Source of the DNA: Streptosporangium carneum
GTDB lineage: Bacteria > Actinomycetota > Actinomycetes > Streptosporangiales > Streptosporangiaceae
Length of the DNA: 64,000 nt
Direction: 5' to 3'
Assembly: GCF_027922005.1 (NCBI RefSeq)
Contig: NZ_BSEV01000002.1
Coordinates: 310,001-374,000, forward strand
In this document: positions 1 through 8,461 of the stretch, one piece after another
Numbering within the stretch: the stretch's first letter is position 1
How the letters are laid out: each line of letters begins with the position of its first letter
Position numbers and translations under genes: made by a program
Notes under the pieces: model-generated
Told to the model about the DNA's origin: nothing
The model's database searches: none
The model's input: only the letters and a program-made list of their open reading frames with translations

Positions 1-673
1 GCGCGCGGCGGTGAGCGCCGCCCTTGAGGGGTCCGTCGCCGACGTGCTGGTCACCCTGGTGGCCCCGTGGTCCCGGCTGCCGGAGGGCCGCCGTCCCGTG
101 CTCGGCGACCCGTCGTTCGAGCTGCGCCTGCTGCGGGAGCACTTCTCCCACGACGAGCGGATACGGCTGGCCGACGAGGTCTCCCCCACCCCGGGGCCGA
201 CCCCGTTCCGCTACACGGGCCCGGTCTCGGTCCCGCTGGGGCGCGACTCGCTGGAGCGGATGATCGCCGCGGTCCAGGACGACAGGTCGGGCCTGCTCGT
301 GGTCGACCTCGGAGACGAGGGCCAGGCGACGCTGGAGCGGGCGGAGGCGCTGGGCAGGGCCAGGCTGCTGGGCGCGGACGACGTCGTGACCTCGATCAAG
401 GCGACCCACGGCGTACGGCACGGCGACCAGGCGGAGTTCTGGCCGGTGAGGCCCGCGCCCCGACCTCAGCCCTCGCCCCGCCCCCAGGCGGGAAAGCCGC
501 TCCCCGCCCAGAGCGGGAGAGCCGAACGCCAGGGCGGGAAGGCGGAGTGCCAGGGCGGGAGGACCGCGCCGTCCACGCCGAGGCTTCCTTCGCCCTCCTC
601 GGGCCTGTCCGCGCCGCCCAGGTCCTGGCGGGCCAGACTCAGGTCGGCGATCCGGACGTTCAGGGCCGGATAG
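1..673 (+). CDS. Glycosyltransferase C-terminal part (5' truncated by window edge)
   Basis: The reading frame is open from the first bases, so the gene begins upstream and only about the last 220 residues are visible. They match the C-terminal half of the long glycosyltransferases at 3076-4764, 6608-8461 and 10380-12536: an 'ALEGSVADVLVTLVAPWSRLPEGRRP' type block split over residues 4-29, an acidic 'DPSFELRLLR' block, and a proline-flanked 'PFRYTGPVSVPLGRDSLERM' block. The family-2 catalytic domain is therefore expected upstream. The tail is rich in Pro, Arg and Gly and has no coiled coil, unlike the others. The gene is convergent with the MFS transporter. Assignment rests on paralogy inside the window; the acceptor and sugar are unknown. 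Confidence 0.7.
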   Translation, partial: RAAVSAALEGSVADVLVTLVAPWSRLPEGRRPVLGDPSFELRLLREHFSHDERIRLADEVSPTPGPTPFRYTGPVSVPLGRDSLERMIAAVQDDRSGLLVVDLGDEGQATLERAEALGRARLLGADDVVTSIKATHGVRHGDQAEFWPVRPAPRPQPSPRPQAGKPLPAQSGRAERQGGKAECQGGRTAPSTPRLPSPSSGLSAPPRSWRARLRSAIRTFRAG

Positions 674-749
674 CCGAACCCGCCGGACGTCCCCGGCCGG
701 TCGGGAGGAGGTCCCGGCCCGCCGGGCGACGGCAGGAGGCGAACCGGGG

Positions 750-2084
750 TCAGATCGGGGAGGGGACGGCCGCGCGTTCCTCAGGCAGGGGGATGACGCG
801 CCGCCGCACCGCCAGGCCGAAGGCGACGACGAGCAGGCCCGCCACGCCCGCGACCGCGAACGGCGCCGCGGGCCGCCACTCGCCGAAGAGCACCCCGCCG
901 ACCGTGGAGATGACGAAGATGCCGACGGCTCCGCAGACCGTCTGCACACCGTAGGCGGAGGCGCGCACGGCGGGAGGGACCTGCTGGGCCAGCAGGGGAC
1001 CCGCGGTGACGATCGCGGCGATCTCCCCGAGGCCGACGAGCACGGCCACGATCATCATTCCGGAGCCGAGCGGATCGTCGATCAGCAGCGTGGACAGGTA
1101 GGCGGCCGCGGCGACGGCCTGGGCGAGGACGACCGCGTCCTGGCGGCGCATCCGATCGCCGAGCCAGCCGAACAGCGGGGCCCCGAGGGTGGCCGTCGTC
1201 TGCGCGATGCCGACCACGATCCCCGCGCGGGCCAGGGCCTGGGCCGTGGTCAGGCCGCCCTCGCCGCTGGCGTGGTAGACGACCCACAGGGGCATGAACG
1301 CGGCGACGACGGACAGGTCGGCGCGGGCCACGAACGACGCCGCGTAGGACAGGGCGACTCCCGGGTCCCGGGCGAGCGCGACGCCCTCCCTGATCAGGCG
1401 GGTCAGCGGGACACGCTCGACGCCCCCGCCGACCCTGACCCCGGAGAGGGAGAACCACATCAGCGCGGCGACGACCAGGACGACCGCGGCGACGATCAGG
1501 AACGAGTAGCGGGCCGCGGCGACCGTGGCCGCCTTGCCGTCCCCGAGGGACGCCTCGAGGGTCGCGGGGATGCGGACCAGGCCGAGCACGGCGACCATCG
1601 CGCCCAGACCGCTGAAGAGGCCGACCAGGCCGTAGGACTTGCTTCTCGAGCGGTCGCGCACGTAGTCGATGGCGACCGTGGCCAGCATCCCGCTGAGGGC
1701 GGCGACGCCGAAGGCGAAGAGCACCCGCACCGCGACGAGCACCGCCACGTCGCCCGCGAACGGGAACAGCGCGGTGCCCAGGCCGCACAGCGTGAACCCG
1801 GCCACCACGACGGGCCGCCTGCCGAAACGGTCGGCCAGCGCGCCGTACCAGGGCAGGCTGACGATCATCGCGATCTCGGCGGCGGCGGCCAGCAGCCCGA
1901 CCACGCCGCCCTGGTTGCCCTCACCGTCGAGGACGCCCAGCAGGATGAACGGCTGGGCCGCGGGAAGGAAGGTGATGATCATGGTCGCGGCGAACGCCAT
2001 GACCATGGACGCCACCAGGTTGCCCGGCCGGATGCCGTCGGCGAGATGGAGTCCGATGAAGCGGCGCTGAGAGGAGGCGGCCAT
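750..2084 (-). CDS. MFS transporter, drug-efflux type
   Basis: A 444-residue integral membrane protein with about 12 hydrophobic segments. The loop motif 'GALADRFGRRPVV' after the second segment is the MFS signature (G-x3-D-R-x-G-R-R). The likely role is proton-coupled export of a small molecule at the cytoplasmic membrane; the substrate cannot be read from sequence. The start is set at Met-Ala-Ala-Ser-Ser (2084), preceded by GA-rich sequence; an upstream in-frame extension of 37 residues is polar and unlikely. It is divergent from the methyltransferase at 2177 (about 92 bp between) and convergent with the truncated glycosyltransferase. Confidence 0.85.
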   Translation of the reverse strand: MAASSQRRFIGLHLADGIRPGNLVASMVMAFAATMIITFLPAAQPFILLGVLDGEGNQGGVVGLLAAAAEIAMIVSLPWYGALADRFGRRPVVVAGFTLCGLGTALFPFAGDVAVLVAVRVLFAFGVAALSGMLATVAIDYVRDRSRSKSYGLVGLFSGLGAMVAVLGLVRIPATLEASLGDGKAATVAAARYSFLIVAAVVLVVAALMWFSLSGVRVGGGVERVPLTRLIREGVALARDPGVALSYAASFVARADLSVVAAFMPLWVVYHASGEGGLTTAQALARAGIVVGIAQTTATLGAPLFGWLGDRMRRQDAVVLAQAVAAAAYLSTLLIDDPLGSGMMIVAVLVGLGEIAAIVTAGPLLAQQVPPAVRASAYGVQTVCGAVGIFVISTVGGVLFGEWRPAAPFAVAGVAGLLVVAFGLAVRRRVIPLPEERAAVPSPI

Positions 2085-2176
2085 GTCGCGATCTTGCCAG
2101 CTCCGTCGATCCCTTCTCCAGCCTTCCTCGATATGATCACGACAATTCCGGAAATAACTCCACCGGGGAGCACCGA

Positions 2177-2971
2177 GTGACCGACCAGGCACCAAAGGGC
2201 ATCAACACCCAAATACCCAATGTCGCACGTATGTACGACTACTACCTCGGTGGTAAGGACAACTTCCCCGCCGACCGGGAGGCTGCGGAACGGGTCCTGA
2301 CGGTCGTCCCCGAGATCCGGCACAGCGCCAGGTCCAACCGCGCCTTCCTGCGCCGCACGGTCGACTTCGTCGCCAGGACGGGCGTCGACCAGTTCCTCGA
2401 CCTCGGCGCGGGCCTGCCGACCCAGAACAACGTCCACCAGGTCGCCCCGGGAGCCAAGGTCGTCTACGTCGACAACGACCCGACCGTGCTGGTCCACGGC
2501 AGGGCGATCCTCGGCAAGAACGAGAACGTGACCATCGTCGAAGGAGACGTGCGCCGCCCCCGCGAGATCCTGGAGCACCCGGACGTCCGCGCGGCGCTCG
2601 ACTTCGACAGGCCCGTGGGGATCCTGCTGCTGGCGATCATGCACTTCGTGCCGGACGACGACGACCCGGCGGGCATCCTCGCGACGTTCCGCGAGGCCGT
2701 GGTCCCCGGCAGCCACGTGGTCATGTCGCATGTCGCGATCGACGCGAGGCCCGCGGCGGCCGACGGGGTCACCAGGGTCTACGACCGGGCCTCCTCGCCG
2801 TTCGTCGCCAGGACCGGCGCGGAGATCATCCGTCTGTTCGACGGCCTCGACGTCGTCGAGCCCGGCATCGTCAACCTGCCGGAGTGGCGTCCCGACCCCG
2901 GCGCCCCGGTCCCCTACAAGGGCATCGGGTCCTACTTCCTCGGCGGGGTCGGAACCGTCACCGGCGGGTGA
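2177..2971 (+). CDS. SAM-dependent methyltransferase, SAV2177/DUF574 family
   Basis: A 264-residue protein with the family hallmark near the N-terminus, 'NVARMYDYYLGGKDNFPADR' (about residues 15-34), followed by 'FLDLGAGLPT' (SAM-binding glycine motif), 'VVYVDNDPTVLVHGRA' (acidic ribose-binding loop) and 'LLLAIMHFVPDDDDP'. The start is GTG with GGGGAG about 6 bases upstream. The family is greatly expanded in actinomycetes; substrates are mostly unknown. A second paralog lies at 57475-58245. It is a single gene, divergent from the MFS exporter and convergent with the glycosyltransferase pair. Family assignment is strong; function beyond methyl transfer is not supported. Confidence 0.9.
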   Translation: MTDQAPKGINTQIPNVARMYDYYLGGKDNFPADREAAERVLTVVPEIRHSARSNRAFLRRTVDFVARTGVDQFLDLGAGLPTQNNVHQVAPGAKVVYVDNDPTVLVHGRAILGKNENVTIVEGDVRRPREILEHPDVRAALDFDRPVGILLLAIMHFVPDDDDPAGILATFREAVVPGSHVVMSHVAIDARPAAADGVTRVYDRASSPFVARTGAEIIRLFDGLDVVEPGIVNLPEWRPDPGAPVPYKGIGSYFLGGVGTVTGG

Positions 2972-3075
2972 CCTCCCTCCCCCGCGGGCGGCGGTCCTCC
3001 GAGGACCCCTCTGAGGACAGGGCCGCCTGTGACGGTCTCCTCCCCGGCGGACGGCGCCCCCCCGAGGTCGAACCG

Positions 3076-4764
3076 TCACCGGCGGCGGATGATCGCCCGC
3101 TTGACGGTCGACAGCAGGCCGTACTGGACGACCTTCCTGGCGGCGGCCAGCTCCTTGCGCAGGCCGCCGACCTCCCTGCGCAGCTCGACCGCGCTCCTGC
3201 GCCAGCGCCCCGCCTCCTCACGCCACCGCGCGACCTGCCCGCGCAGCCGCTCGACCTCCTTGGCGAGGCGGGCCGCCTCGGCCTGGGCCTCAGTCCTGGC
3301 GCGGTAGGCCCCGCGGCGTCCGGTGAGCGCCCTGGCCTCGGGCAGGAACCCGTAGGTCTCCCCGTCGGCCCAGATCGTGCCGAAGGTGTCCTCGACGGCG
3401 TCGTCGAGCGCCTCGCCCTCCTCGCACACGACGGCGGCGCGGGCGAACGCGGCGGCACGCTCCAGCCTGGCCGTGACGACCCCCCGCTCGGGGTCCTCGG
3501 CCAGCAGCACGGAGACCAGGCCGTACCCCTCGCCCGTCGCCAGGTCGAGCAGGCGCGCGAGGGTGTCCTCCCCCGGCGTCCACCCGGCGGGCAGCCTCAG
3601 CCGGTACGGCACCGCCCCCCAGCCCCGCCCACCGCCGTCCGCGGGGTACGGCGTCGCGGGCTCGCCCGGCGGCGGGGAGGCGAGGGCGAAGCGCACCCTG
3701 GCGTCGTGGGCGTAGTGGCCCCGGATCAGCACCAGGTCCAGGTCGGGGTCGGTCAGGGGGGCGCGCCCCTCTCGGCCGACGCGGTCCCACGGCCCCGGGA
3801 CGGTGACCGCGACGTCGGGCACGGTGCCCGCGAGCACGGCGTCGACGGTGGCGCGGACCTCGTCGTAGCCGTGGGCGCCCTCCCCCGGCTCGACGACGAC
3901 CTCCAGGTAGGGGACCTTCCACTGCCTGGCCGGGTGGGAGCGGAGCCAGCGGTAGGCCGGAATCCTGTCGGCCACGAAGGCGTGGCTGACCCGGTCAATG
4001 GGCGCCTTGCCGCGCATCCGCATGGTCGGTCCCAGGTGGAAGGCGCGGGCCAGCGGCTCGGGCACGAAGACCGCGCCCGCCTGCGCGAGCCGGTAGCCCA
4101 TCTCGGTGTCCTGGCCGAGGACGAGGTCGGTGTCCATCGGCCCCGCCTTGGCCAGCAGCGCGGCGTTGACCGAGGTGGCTCCGCCCACGTGCAGGCTGAA
4201 GGCGCGGTGCGGGTTGTCGGTGAGGCCGTCGGTCCGCTCGATCAGGTCGACCAACCAGGCGTGCGGCTCCGCCGGCTCGAACAGCTCCGCCAGGTCCTCC
4301 GCCGCGGCGACCGCCTCGGGCGTGGGCAGCGGCGCGGGCGTGAAGCGCAGGTATCCGGTCACCACGAGGTACGGCGCCGCGTGGTGCCAGCGCATGTGCG
4401 CCTCGACGGACCGGCGGTCAAGGACCACGTCCGAGTCCAGCCAGTGGATCACGTCGCCGGTCGCGGCCCGCAGCCCGGCGTTGCGGGCGTGCGCCCTGCC
4501 GGGCGTCGGGCAGACGACCAGCCGGGTGTCCCGCGGCCTGAGGTCGGGCAGGCGCAGCGGCGGGTCGCTGCCGTTGTCGACCACGACGACCTCGGTCAGC
4601 TCCGCCGGATAGGTCTGGCCCGCGAGCCCGGCGAGCACCAGGTCGAGTTTGTCCTGGCCGCCGTAGGCGGGCACGACCACGCTGACCCTCAGGGACGGCG
4701 TCCAGGCGCCCAGCTCGGCGGGGGTGAGGACGCGGTAGTCGTTGCCCGCGACCCGCGCGATCAC
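3076..4764 (-). CDS. Long family-2 glycosyltransferase with C-terminal coiled coil
   Basis: 562 residues from GTG at 4764. This start overlaps the TGA of the upstream glycosyltransferase by four bases (GTGA), which implies translational coupling. Domains: GT-A fold at about 25-270 with 'VSVVVPAYGGQDKLDLVLAGL', 'VVVVDNGSDPPL', and metal-binding 'HWLDSDVVLDRRSVEAHMRW' (Asp-Ser-Asp); then a region of about 200 residues of unknown fold ('VPDVAVTVPGPWD', 'YRLRLPAGWTPGEDTLARLL', 'YGLVSVLL') shared with three other genes here; then a Arg/Glu-rich coiled coil near the C-terminus. It probably transfers sugars to a surface polymer on the cytoplasmic side of the membrane; donor and acceptor are unknown. 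Confidence 0.85.
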   Translation of the reverse strand: MIARVAGNDYRVLTPAELGAWTPSLRVSVVVPAYGGQDKLDLVLAGLAGQTYPAELTEVVVVDNGSDPPLRLPDLRPRDTRLVVCPTPGRAHARNAGLRAATGDVIHWLDSDVVLDRRSVEAHMRWHHAAPYLVVTGYLRFTPAPLPTPEAVAAAEDLAELFEPAEPHAWLVDLIERTDGLTDNPHRAFSLHVGGATSVNAALLAKAGPMDTDLVLGQDTEMGYRLAQAGAVFVPEPLARAFHLGPTMRMRGKAPIDRVSHAFVADRIPAYRWLRSHPARQWKVPYLEVVVEPGEGAHGYDEVRATVDAVLAGTVPDVAVTVPGPWDRVGREGRAPLTDPDLDLVLIRGHYAHDARVRFALASPPPGEPATPYPADGGGRGWGAVPYRLRLPAGWTPGEDTLARLLDLATGEGYGLVSVLLAEDPERGVVTARLERAAAFARAAVVCEEGEALDDAVEDTFGTIWADGETYGFLPEARALTGRRGAYRARTEAQAEAARLAKEVERLRGQVARWREEAGRWRRSAVELRREVGGLRKELAAARKVVQYGLLSTVKRAIIRRR

Positions 4765-5957
4765 GAGGCCTCCAGGATCAGGCTCGGCCTGAAACCACGC
4801 CACTGGTTGGAGGCGACACGCAGGAAGTGGGCGAGCGAGAGCCGCCAGGTGTGCTCGACGCTCATCGCGCGCCGCAGCACGTAGCCGAGGCCGTGGGTCC
4901 GGTAGATGCGCGCCCCCCGCGCGTGCGCGGCCTTCAGGAAGCCGGCGTCCACCCCTCGCGGCAGGGCGGGGAAGCCCCCGGACTCCCGGAACCCGGCCCG
5001 GTCGACCAGGATCGTGCCCCCCGCCACGTGGTCGGACCAGACCTCGCTGGTGTAGTCGGTGCGGCGGATCGTGACGTTCAGGGGCTCCAGGTAGAAGAAC
5101 TCGGCCGCGACGCCCACGATGTCCGCGCCCGCGTACGACCTCGCGAGGAGGAGGTCGGCCAGGTGCTCCGGGCCGTACCAGTCGTCGTCGTCCCATTTGG
5201 CGACGTACTCTCCGTCCGCCTTCGACGCGGCCAGGTTGAGCACCTCCCCGAAGGGGGTCGCCGCGTCGGCCTCGATCACCGTGACCGGCAGGCCGCTCTC
5301 CCCGACCGCGCGCCGTACCGCACCGTGGTCGGCGGGGACGCCGTGCAGGCCCAGCAGGACCTCGACCTCGACCCGGCGCTGCCCGGCGATCTGGGCGAGC
5401 GCGGAGCCCAGCAGGTGCGGCCGCATGCTGGACATCACCACGCTGACCTTGGGAGTGGTCTTCGCGGGGGTCGCGGCTCCGGCCTCAGGGCTCCTTCGTG
5501 CGAGGCCGTGTCGGCGCAGCCGTACGCTGTGCTCCTCCCTGCGCAGGACCGTCACCGAGCGGGGCCCGCCGTTCTTCGGCGGTTCTCCCCGCGGGGACTC
5601 CTGCGGCGTCCAGGCCGCGAGCAGGCGGGCGAGGCCGGGATCGACCCAGGCGGGTGAGACGGGGGCGTGCAGGGGCACGCCGGCGGCGGCCAGGCCGGTG
5701 ACCGCGCCGGTCGGAACCCGCGCGGAGGGCCAGCGGACGGTCAGGCCGAGCAGCGGCCTGAGGCGGGCCACCTCGGTGGCGTCCGGGCGCTCTCCGAGCG
5801 GTTCGCCCGCCGCCAGCCATCCCGTGCCGCTCCACGACAGCTCCTGCACCCCCTCTGTCGCCGGTCTCAGGAAACCGGCCGGAGTCGCGGGAAGGGCGGT
5901 GGACGAGGGGATCGACTGCACGAGCACCAGCGAAGGATAGCGAGGCGGAAAGATCAC
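4761..5957 (-). CDS. Family-2-like glycosyltransferase, short partner
   Basis: 398 residues. The first third is a divergent N-terminal region; the catalytic part begins near 'KVSVVMSSMRPHLLGSALAQ' and carries the acidic metal motif 'YVAKWDDDDWYGPEHL', 'GGTILVDRAGF' and a C-terminal 'NQWRGFRPSLILE'. This last motif recurs in the protein at 8461-10383, so the two are paralogs. It is first gene of a two-gene minus-strand operon with the long glycosyltransferase (4-bp overlap) and is divergent from 6138. It is predicted to act with the long enzyme in building a surface glycan; the specific linkage is unknown. Confidence 0.82.
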   Translation of the reverse strand: MIFPPRYPSLVLVQSIPSSTALPATPAGFLRPATEGVQELSWSGTGWLAAGEPLGERPDATEVARLRPLLGLTVRWPSARVPTGAVTGLAAAGVPLHAPVSPAWVDPGLARLLAAWTPQESPRGEPPKNGGPRSVTVLRREEHSVRLRRHGLARRSPEAGAATPAKTTPKVSVVMSSMRPHLLGSALAQIAGQRRVEVEVLLGLHGVPADHGAVRRAVGESGLPVTVIEADAATPFGEVLNLAASKADGEYVAKWDDDDWYGPEHLADLLLARSYAGADIVGVAAEFFYLEPLNVTIRRTDYTSEVWSDHVAGGTILVDRAGFRESGGFPALPRGVDAGFLKAAHARGARIYRTHGLGYVLRRAMSVEHTWRLSLAHFLRVASNQWRGFRPSLILEAS

Positions 5958-6137
5958 TTCGCTCCCCCCGCCGGACTTGACATGAGTGCTTACGGCCGTT
6001 CACTCACAGCGTTCACGCAGGTCACAAAAACCTTGGGGTTTGCGTTTATCGCCATGTCCACTCTCGAGTAGTAGATAGCCTCAAATATCCTCCCCAACCA
6101 ACAGGAAACGACAGAGCGGCACGGAAGGTAAGCGCGG

Positions 6138-6611
6138 ATGCCCACGCCCCGAAAATTGACGCTGCTGACGACAATCATCGGCCCGCTGGTGCTGATCGCG
6201 CTGGGCCTGCTCGCGGGCGCGGGCATCGTCTCGGTCACCGCGGCCGTCGTGCTCGGCGCCATCGCGGCCGTGCTGGCCGCCCAGGCCCTGGCGGTCGCCA
6301 CCGTCCGCAGGGTCGACGGCAAGGCCCAGCGCATCGACAACAGGGTCAAGCGCTACGAGGCGGAGCTGGCCCAGGTCAAGAAGACCGCGGAACGACTGGA
6401 CCGGCGGCTCGACGAGATCGTCTCCCTGCTCAGGGAGCACGACAGCAGACGCGACGAGGACATCAAGGCGATCCTGACCTCCCTCGGCGAGGACCGCCTC
6501 ACCTCCGTCCCCCGGCGCAGGGAGATGGAGGAGATGGTCAGCGAGCTGCTGCCGAGGCTGGCGGCGGTCGAGGCCAGGGCCGGACAGCCCGCCTCAGAGG
6601 GCAAGGCGTGA
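6138..6611 (+). CDS. Small membrane-anchored coiled-coil protein
   Basis: 157 residues: a basic N-terminus, two hydrophobic segments (about 11-31 and 33-55, Ala/Val/Leu rich), then a long heptad-like charged helix from about residue 60 ('KRYEAELAQVKKTAERLDRR') to the end. It leads a four-gene operon: its TGA overlaps the GTG of the next glycosyltransferase (GTGA). It may scaffold the glycosyltransferases at the membrane; that is inference from context. No enzymatic motif is visible. The 180 bp upstream separate it from the divergent glycosyltransferase pair and contain a short inverted repeat (AAACC-TTGG-GGTTT, about 6028-6045) that could lie in a shared control region. Confidence 0.65.
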   Translation: MPTPRKLTLLTTIIGPLVLIALGLLAGAGIVSVTAAVVLGAIAAVLAAQALAVATVRRVDGKAQRIDNRVKRYEAELAQVKKTAERLDRRLDEIVSLLREHDSRRDEDIKAILTSLGEDRLTSVPRRREMEEMVSELLPRLAAVEARAGQPASEGKA

Positions 6612-8461
6612 GGGAGACCGACACGCCCGGAGGGCGGCGGGCGGACAGGACGGCCGAAGCACGGCAGACGGGCGGGGTCACCGGCGAGCGGCGGACGGAC
6701 AGGGCCGCCGAAGGGCGGCGGGCGGACGGGGCCGCCGTCCCCCGCGTCAGGATCAGGCACAACGACTACGGCCCGCTGACCCCGCCCGCTCCCGGCCGCT
6801 GGGAGCCCCTGCTCGGGGTGAGCGTGGTGATCGCCGCCTACGACTGCCAGGAGTCCCTGGACCGCACGCTCGCCGGACTGGCGGCGCAGAGCTATCCCGC
6901 GCGGCTCACCGAGGTGATCGTCGTCGACGACGGCAGCGACCCGCCGCTGCGGATCCCCGACCTCGCCCCGGCGAACACCCGGCTCGTCCGGGTGCCGGAA
7001 GGCCGCTGGGGACGGGGCTGGGCACGCCGCACCGGCGCGGCGGCCGCGACCGGCGACGTCCTGCACTGGGTTGACTCCGACATGATCCTCGACAGGGAGC
7101 ACCTCGAGGCGCACATGCGCTGGCACCACCTCCTGTCGTACGCCGTCGTGCTCGGCGACGTCCGCTTCACCCCCGAGCCGACCCCCGACTCGCCCGCTCC
7201 CGCTCCTCCGGAGGTCTTCGCGGCGGTGCGGGCCTCGAACGCGGAAGGCCTGTTCGAGGAGTCGGCCCCGCACGCCTGGCGGGCGGGCGTGCTCGCCGAG
7301 ACCCGGTGGCTGCGGGACGCGGGCGCCGGAGCCTACCGGCTCCACTCGGGAGCGACCACGTCGGTCCCGCTGGCGCTCCTGCGCTCCGCGGGCGGGGTGA
7401 ACGCCGCGCTGAACATGGGCGAGGACACCGACCTCGGCTACCGCCTCGCGCAGGCGGGCGCGGTCTTCGTCCCGGACCCCGAGGCCCGTGCCTGGCACCT
7501 CGGCCCCTCGACGGTCATGCTCAGGGAGAAGGAGGTCCACCGGCACAACTGGTCGGTGCTGCCCGATCTCATCCCCGACCTGCGCTGGCTGCGCACCCAC
7601 CCGCGCAGGCACTGGCTGGTGCCGTACGCGCACGTCGTCGTGGACGTCGGCGACGCCTCCTACGAGGAGATCAGGACGACCGTCGACTCCGCGCTCGCGG
7701 GCACCCTCGTCGACGTCGCCGTCACGGTGGTCGGGCCGTGGGCGGCCCTTCCCGAGGGACGTCGCCCCTCCCTCGACGAGCCGCTGCTCGACCTGCGCCT
7801 GACGCGCAATCTCTACGCCTGCGAACCCCGCGTCTCCTTCGCCGAGGAGACGCCCCGCGACCGCGCGCCCGCCCCCTTCCGCCTCACCTGCCCCGCGGGG
7901 TGGGCACTCGCCCCCGACACCCTCTCCAACCTGGTCAAACTGGCCGAGCGTGAGAAGTACGGCCTGCTGAGCGTGGTGCTCGACGAGGGAGAGCGCGGGG
8001 TCAGGACCGCCAGGCTCGAACGCACCGCCGCCTTCGCCAGGGCGGCGCTGGTCCGCGACGGCGTCCCTGACGGCGTCCCTGACGGCGTCCCTGACGGCGT
8101 CCCTGACGGCGTCCCTGGCGGTGTTCCTGACGGCGTCCCCGGCGACGCTCCCGGCGCCGTCGCCGACGGTGTGCTCGACGACGTGGTGCACGAGCTGTTC
8201 GGCTCGCTCTGGGTGAGCGCGGACGAGTACGGCCTCGTGCCCTCGCAGGAGGCGCAGCCCGTCACGGGCGACACCGCCAAGTGGCGGGCGGGCGCGGCCA
8301 GGTGGCAGCGCGAGGCGGAACGCCTCGGCGGCGAGGCGGACGACCTCCGCCGCGAGGTCGAGCGCCTGCGGGCGGAGGTCGAACGGCTGGAGGGCGAACG
8401 GCGGCGCGGCCCGCTGGGAGAGATCATCGCGACGGCCATGCGGCAGAGGAAGGTGGGCTGA
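6608..8461 (+). CDS. Long family-2 glycosyltransferase with DGVP repeat
   Basis: 617 residues. Arg/Gly/Asp-rich N-terminus of about 45 residues, then 'GVSVVIAAYDCQESLDRTLAGL', 'VIVVDDGSDPPLRI', the catalytic acidic motif 'LHWVDSDMILDREHLEAHMRW' and 'GEDTDLGYRLAQAGAVF'. The unidentified C-terminal domain follows ('VDVAVTVVGPWAALPEGRRP', 'YGLLSVVLDEGERG'). It is interrupted by a run of Asp-Gly-Val-Pro tetrapeptides and ends in a coiled coil. It overlaps 4 bp with the gene before and shares its final base with the next start (TGATG). Predicted cytoplasmic sugar transferase for a surface polymer. Confidence 0.86.
   Translation: MRETDTPGGRRADRTAEARQTGGVTGERRTDRAAEGRRADGAAVPRVRIRHNDYGPLTPPAPGRWEPLLGVSVVIAAYDCQESLDRTLAGLAAQSYPARLTEVIVVDDGSDPPLRIPDLAPANTRLVRVPEGRWGRGWARRTGAAAATGDVLHWVDSDMILDREHLEAHMRWHHLLSYAVVLGDVRFTPEPTPDSPAPAPPEVFAAVRASNAEGLFEESAPHAWRAGVLAETRWLRDAGAGAYRLHSGATTSVPLALLRSAGGVNAALNMGEDTDLGYRLAQAGAVFVPDPEARAWHLGPSTVMLREKEVHRHNWSVLPDLIPDLRWLRTHPRRHWLVPYAHVVVDVGDASYEEIRTTVDSALAGTLVDVAVTVVGPWAALPEGRRPSLDEPLLDLRLTRNLYACEPRVSFAEETPRDRAPAPFRLTCPAGWALAPDTLSNLVKLAEREKYGLLSVVLDEGERGVRTARLERTAAFARAALVRDGVPDGVPDGVPDGVPDGVPGGVPDGVPGDAPGAVADGVLDDVVHELFGSLWVSADEYGLVPSQEAQPVTGDTAKWRAGAARWQREAERLGGEADDLRREVERLRAEVERLEGERRRGPLGEIIATAMRQRKVG
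8057..8152 (+). repeat. 12-bp tandem repeat inside glycosyltransferase gene
   Basis: Five exact copies of GACGGCGTCCCT (8057-8116) are followed by three degenerate copies to 8152. They are in frame and encode DGVP tetrapeptides near the end of the unidentified domain. Exact copies suggest recent slippage; copy number is likely to vary between strains. Confidence 0.95.

Noticed and set aside
2884-4884. Plus-strand open frame of about 660 codons
   Set aside because: Antisense to the glycosyltransferase pair; composition is Arg/Gly/Pro rich and no motif is visible.
8057-8152. CRISPR-like array in glycosyltransferase gene
   Set aside because: Simple 12-bp coding repeat without spacers.
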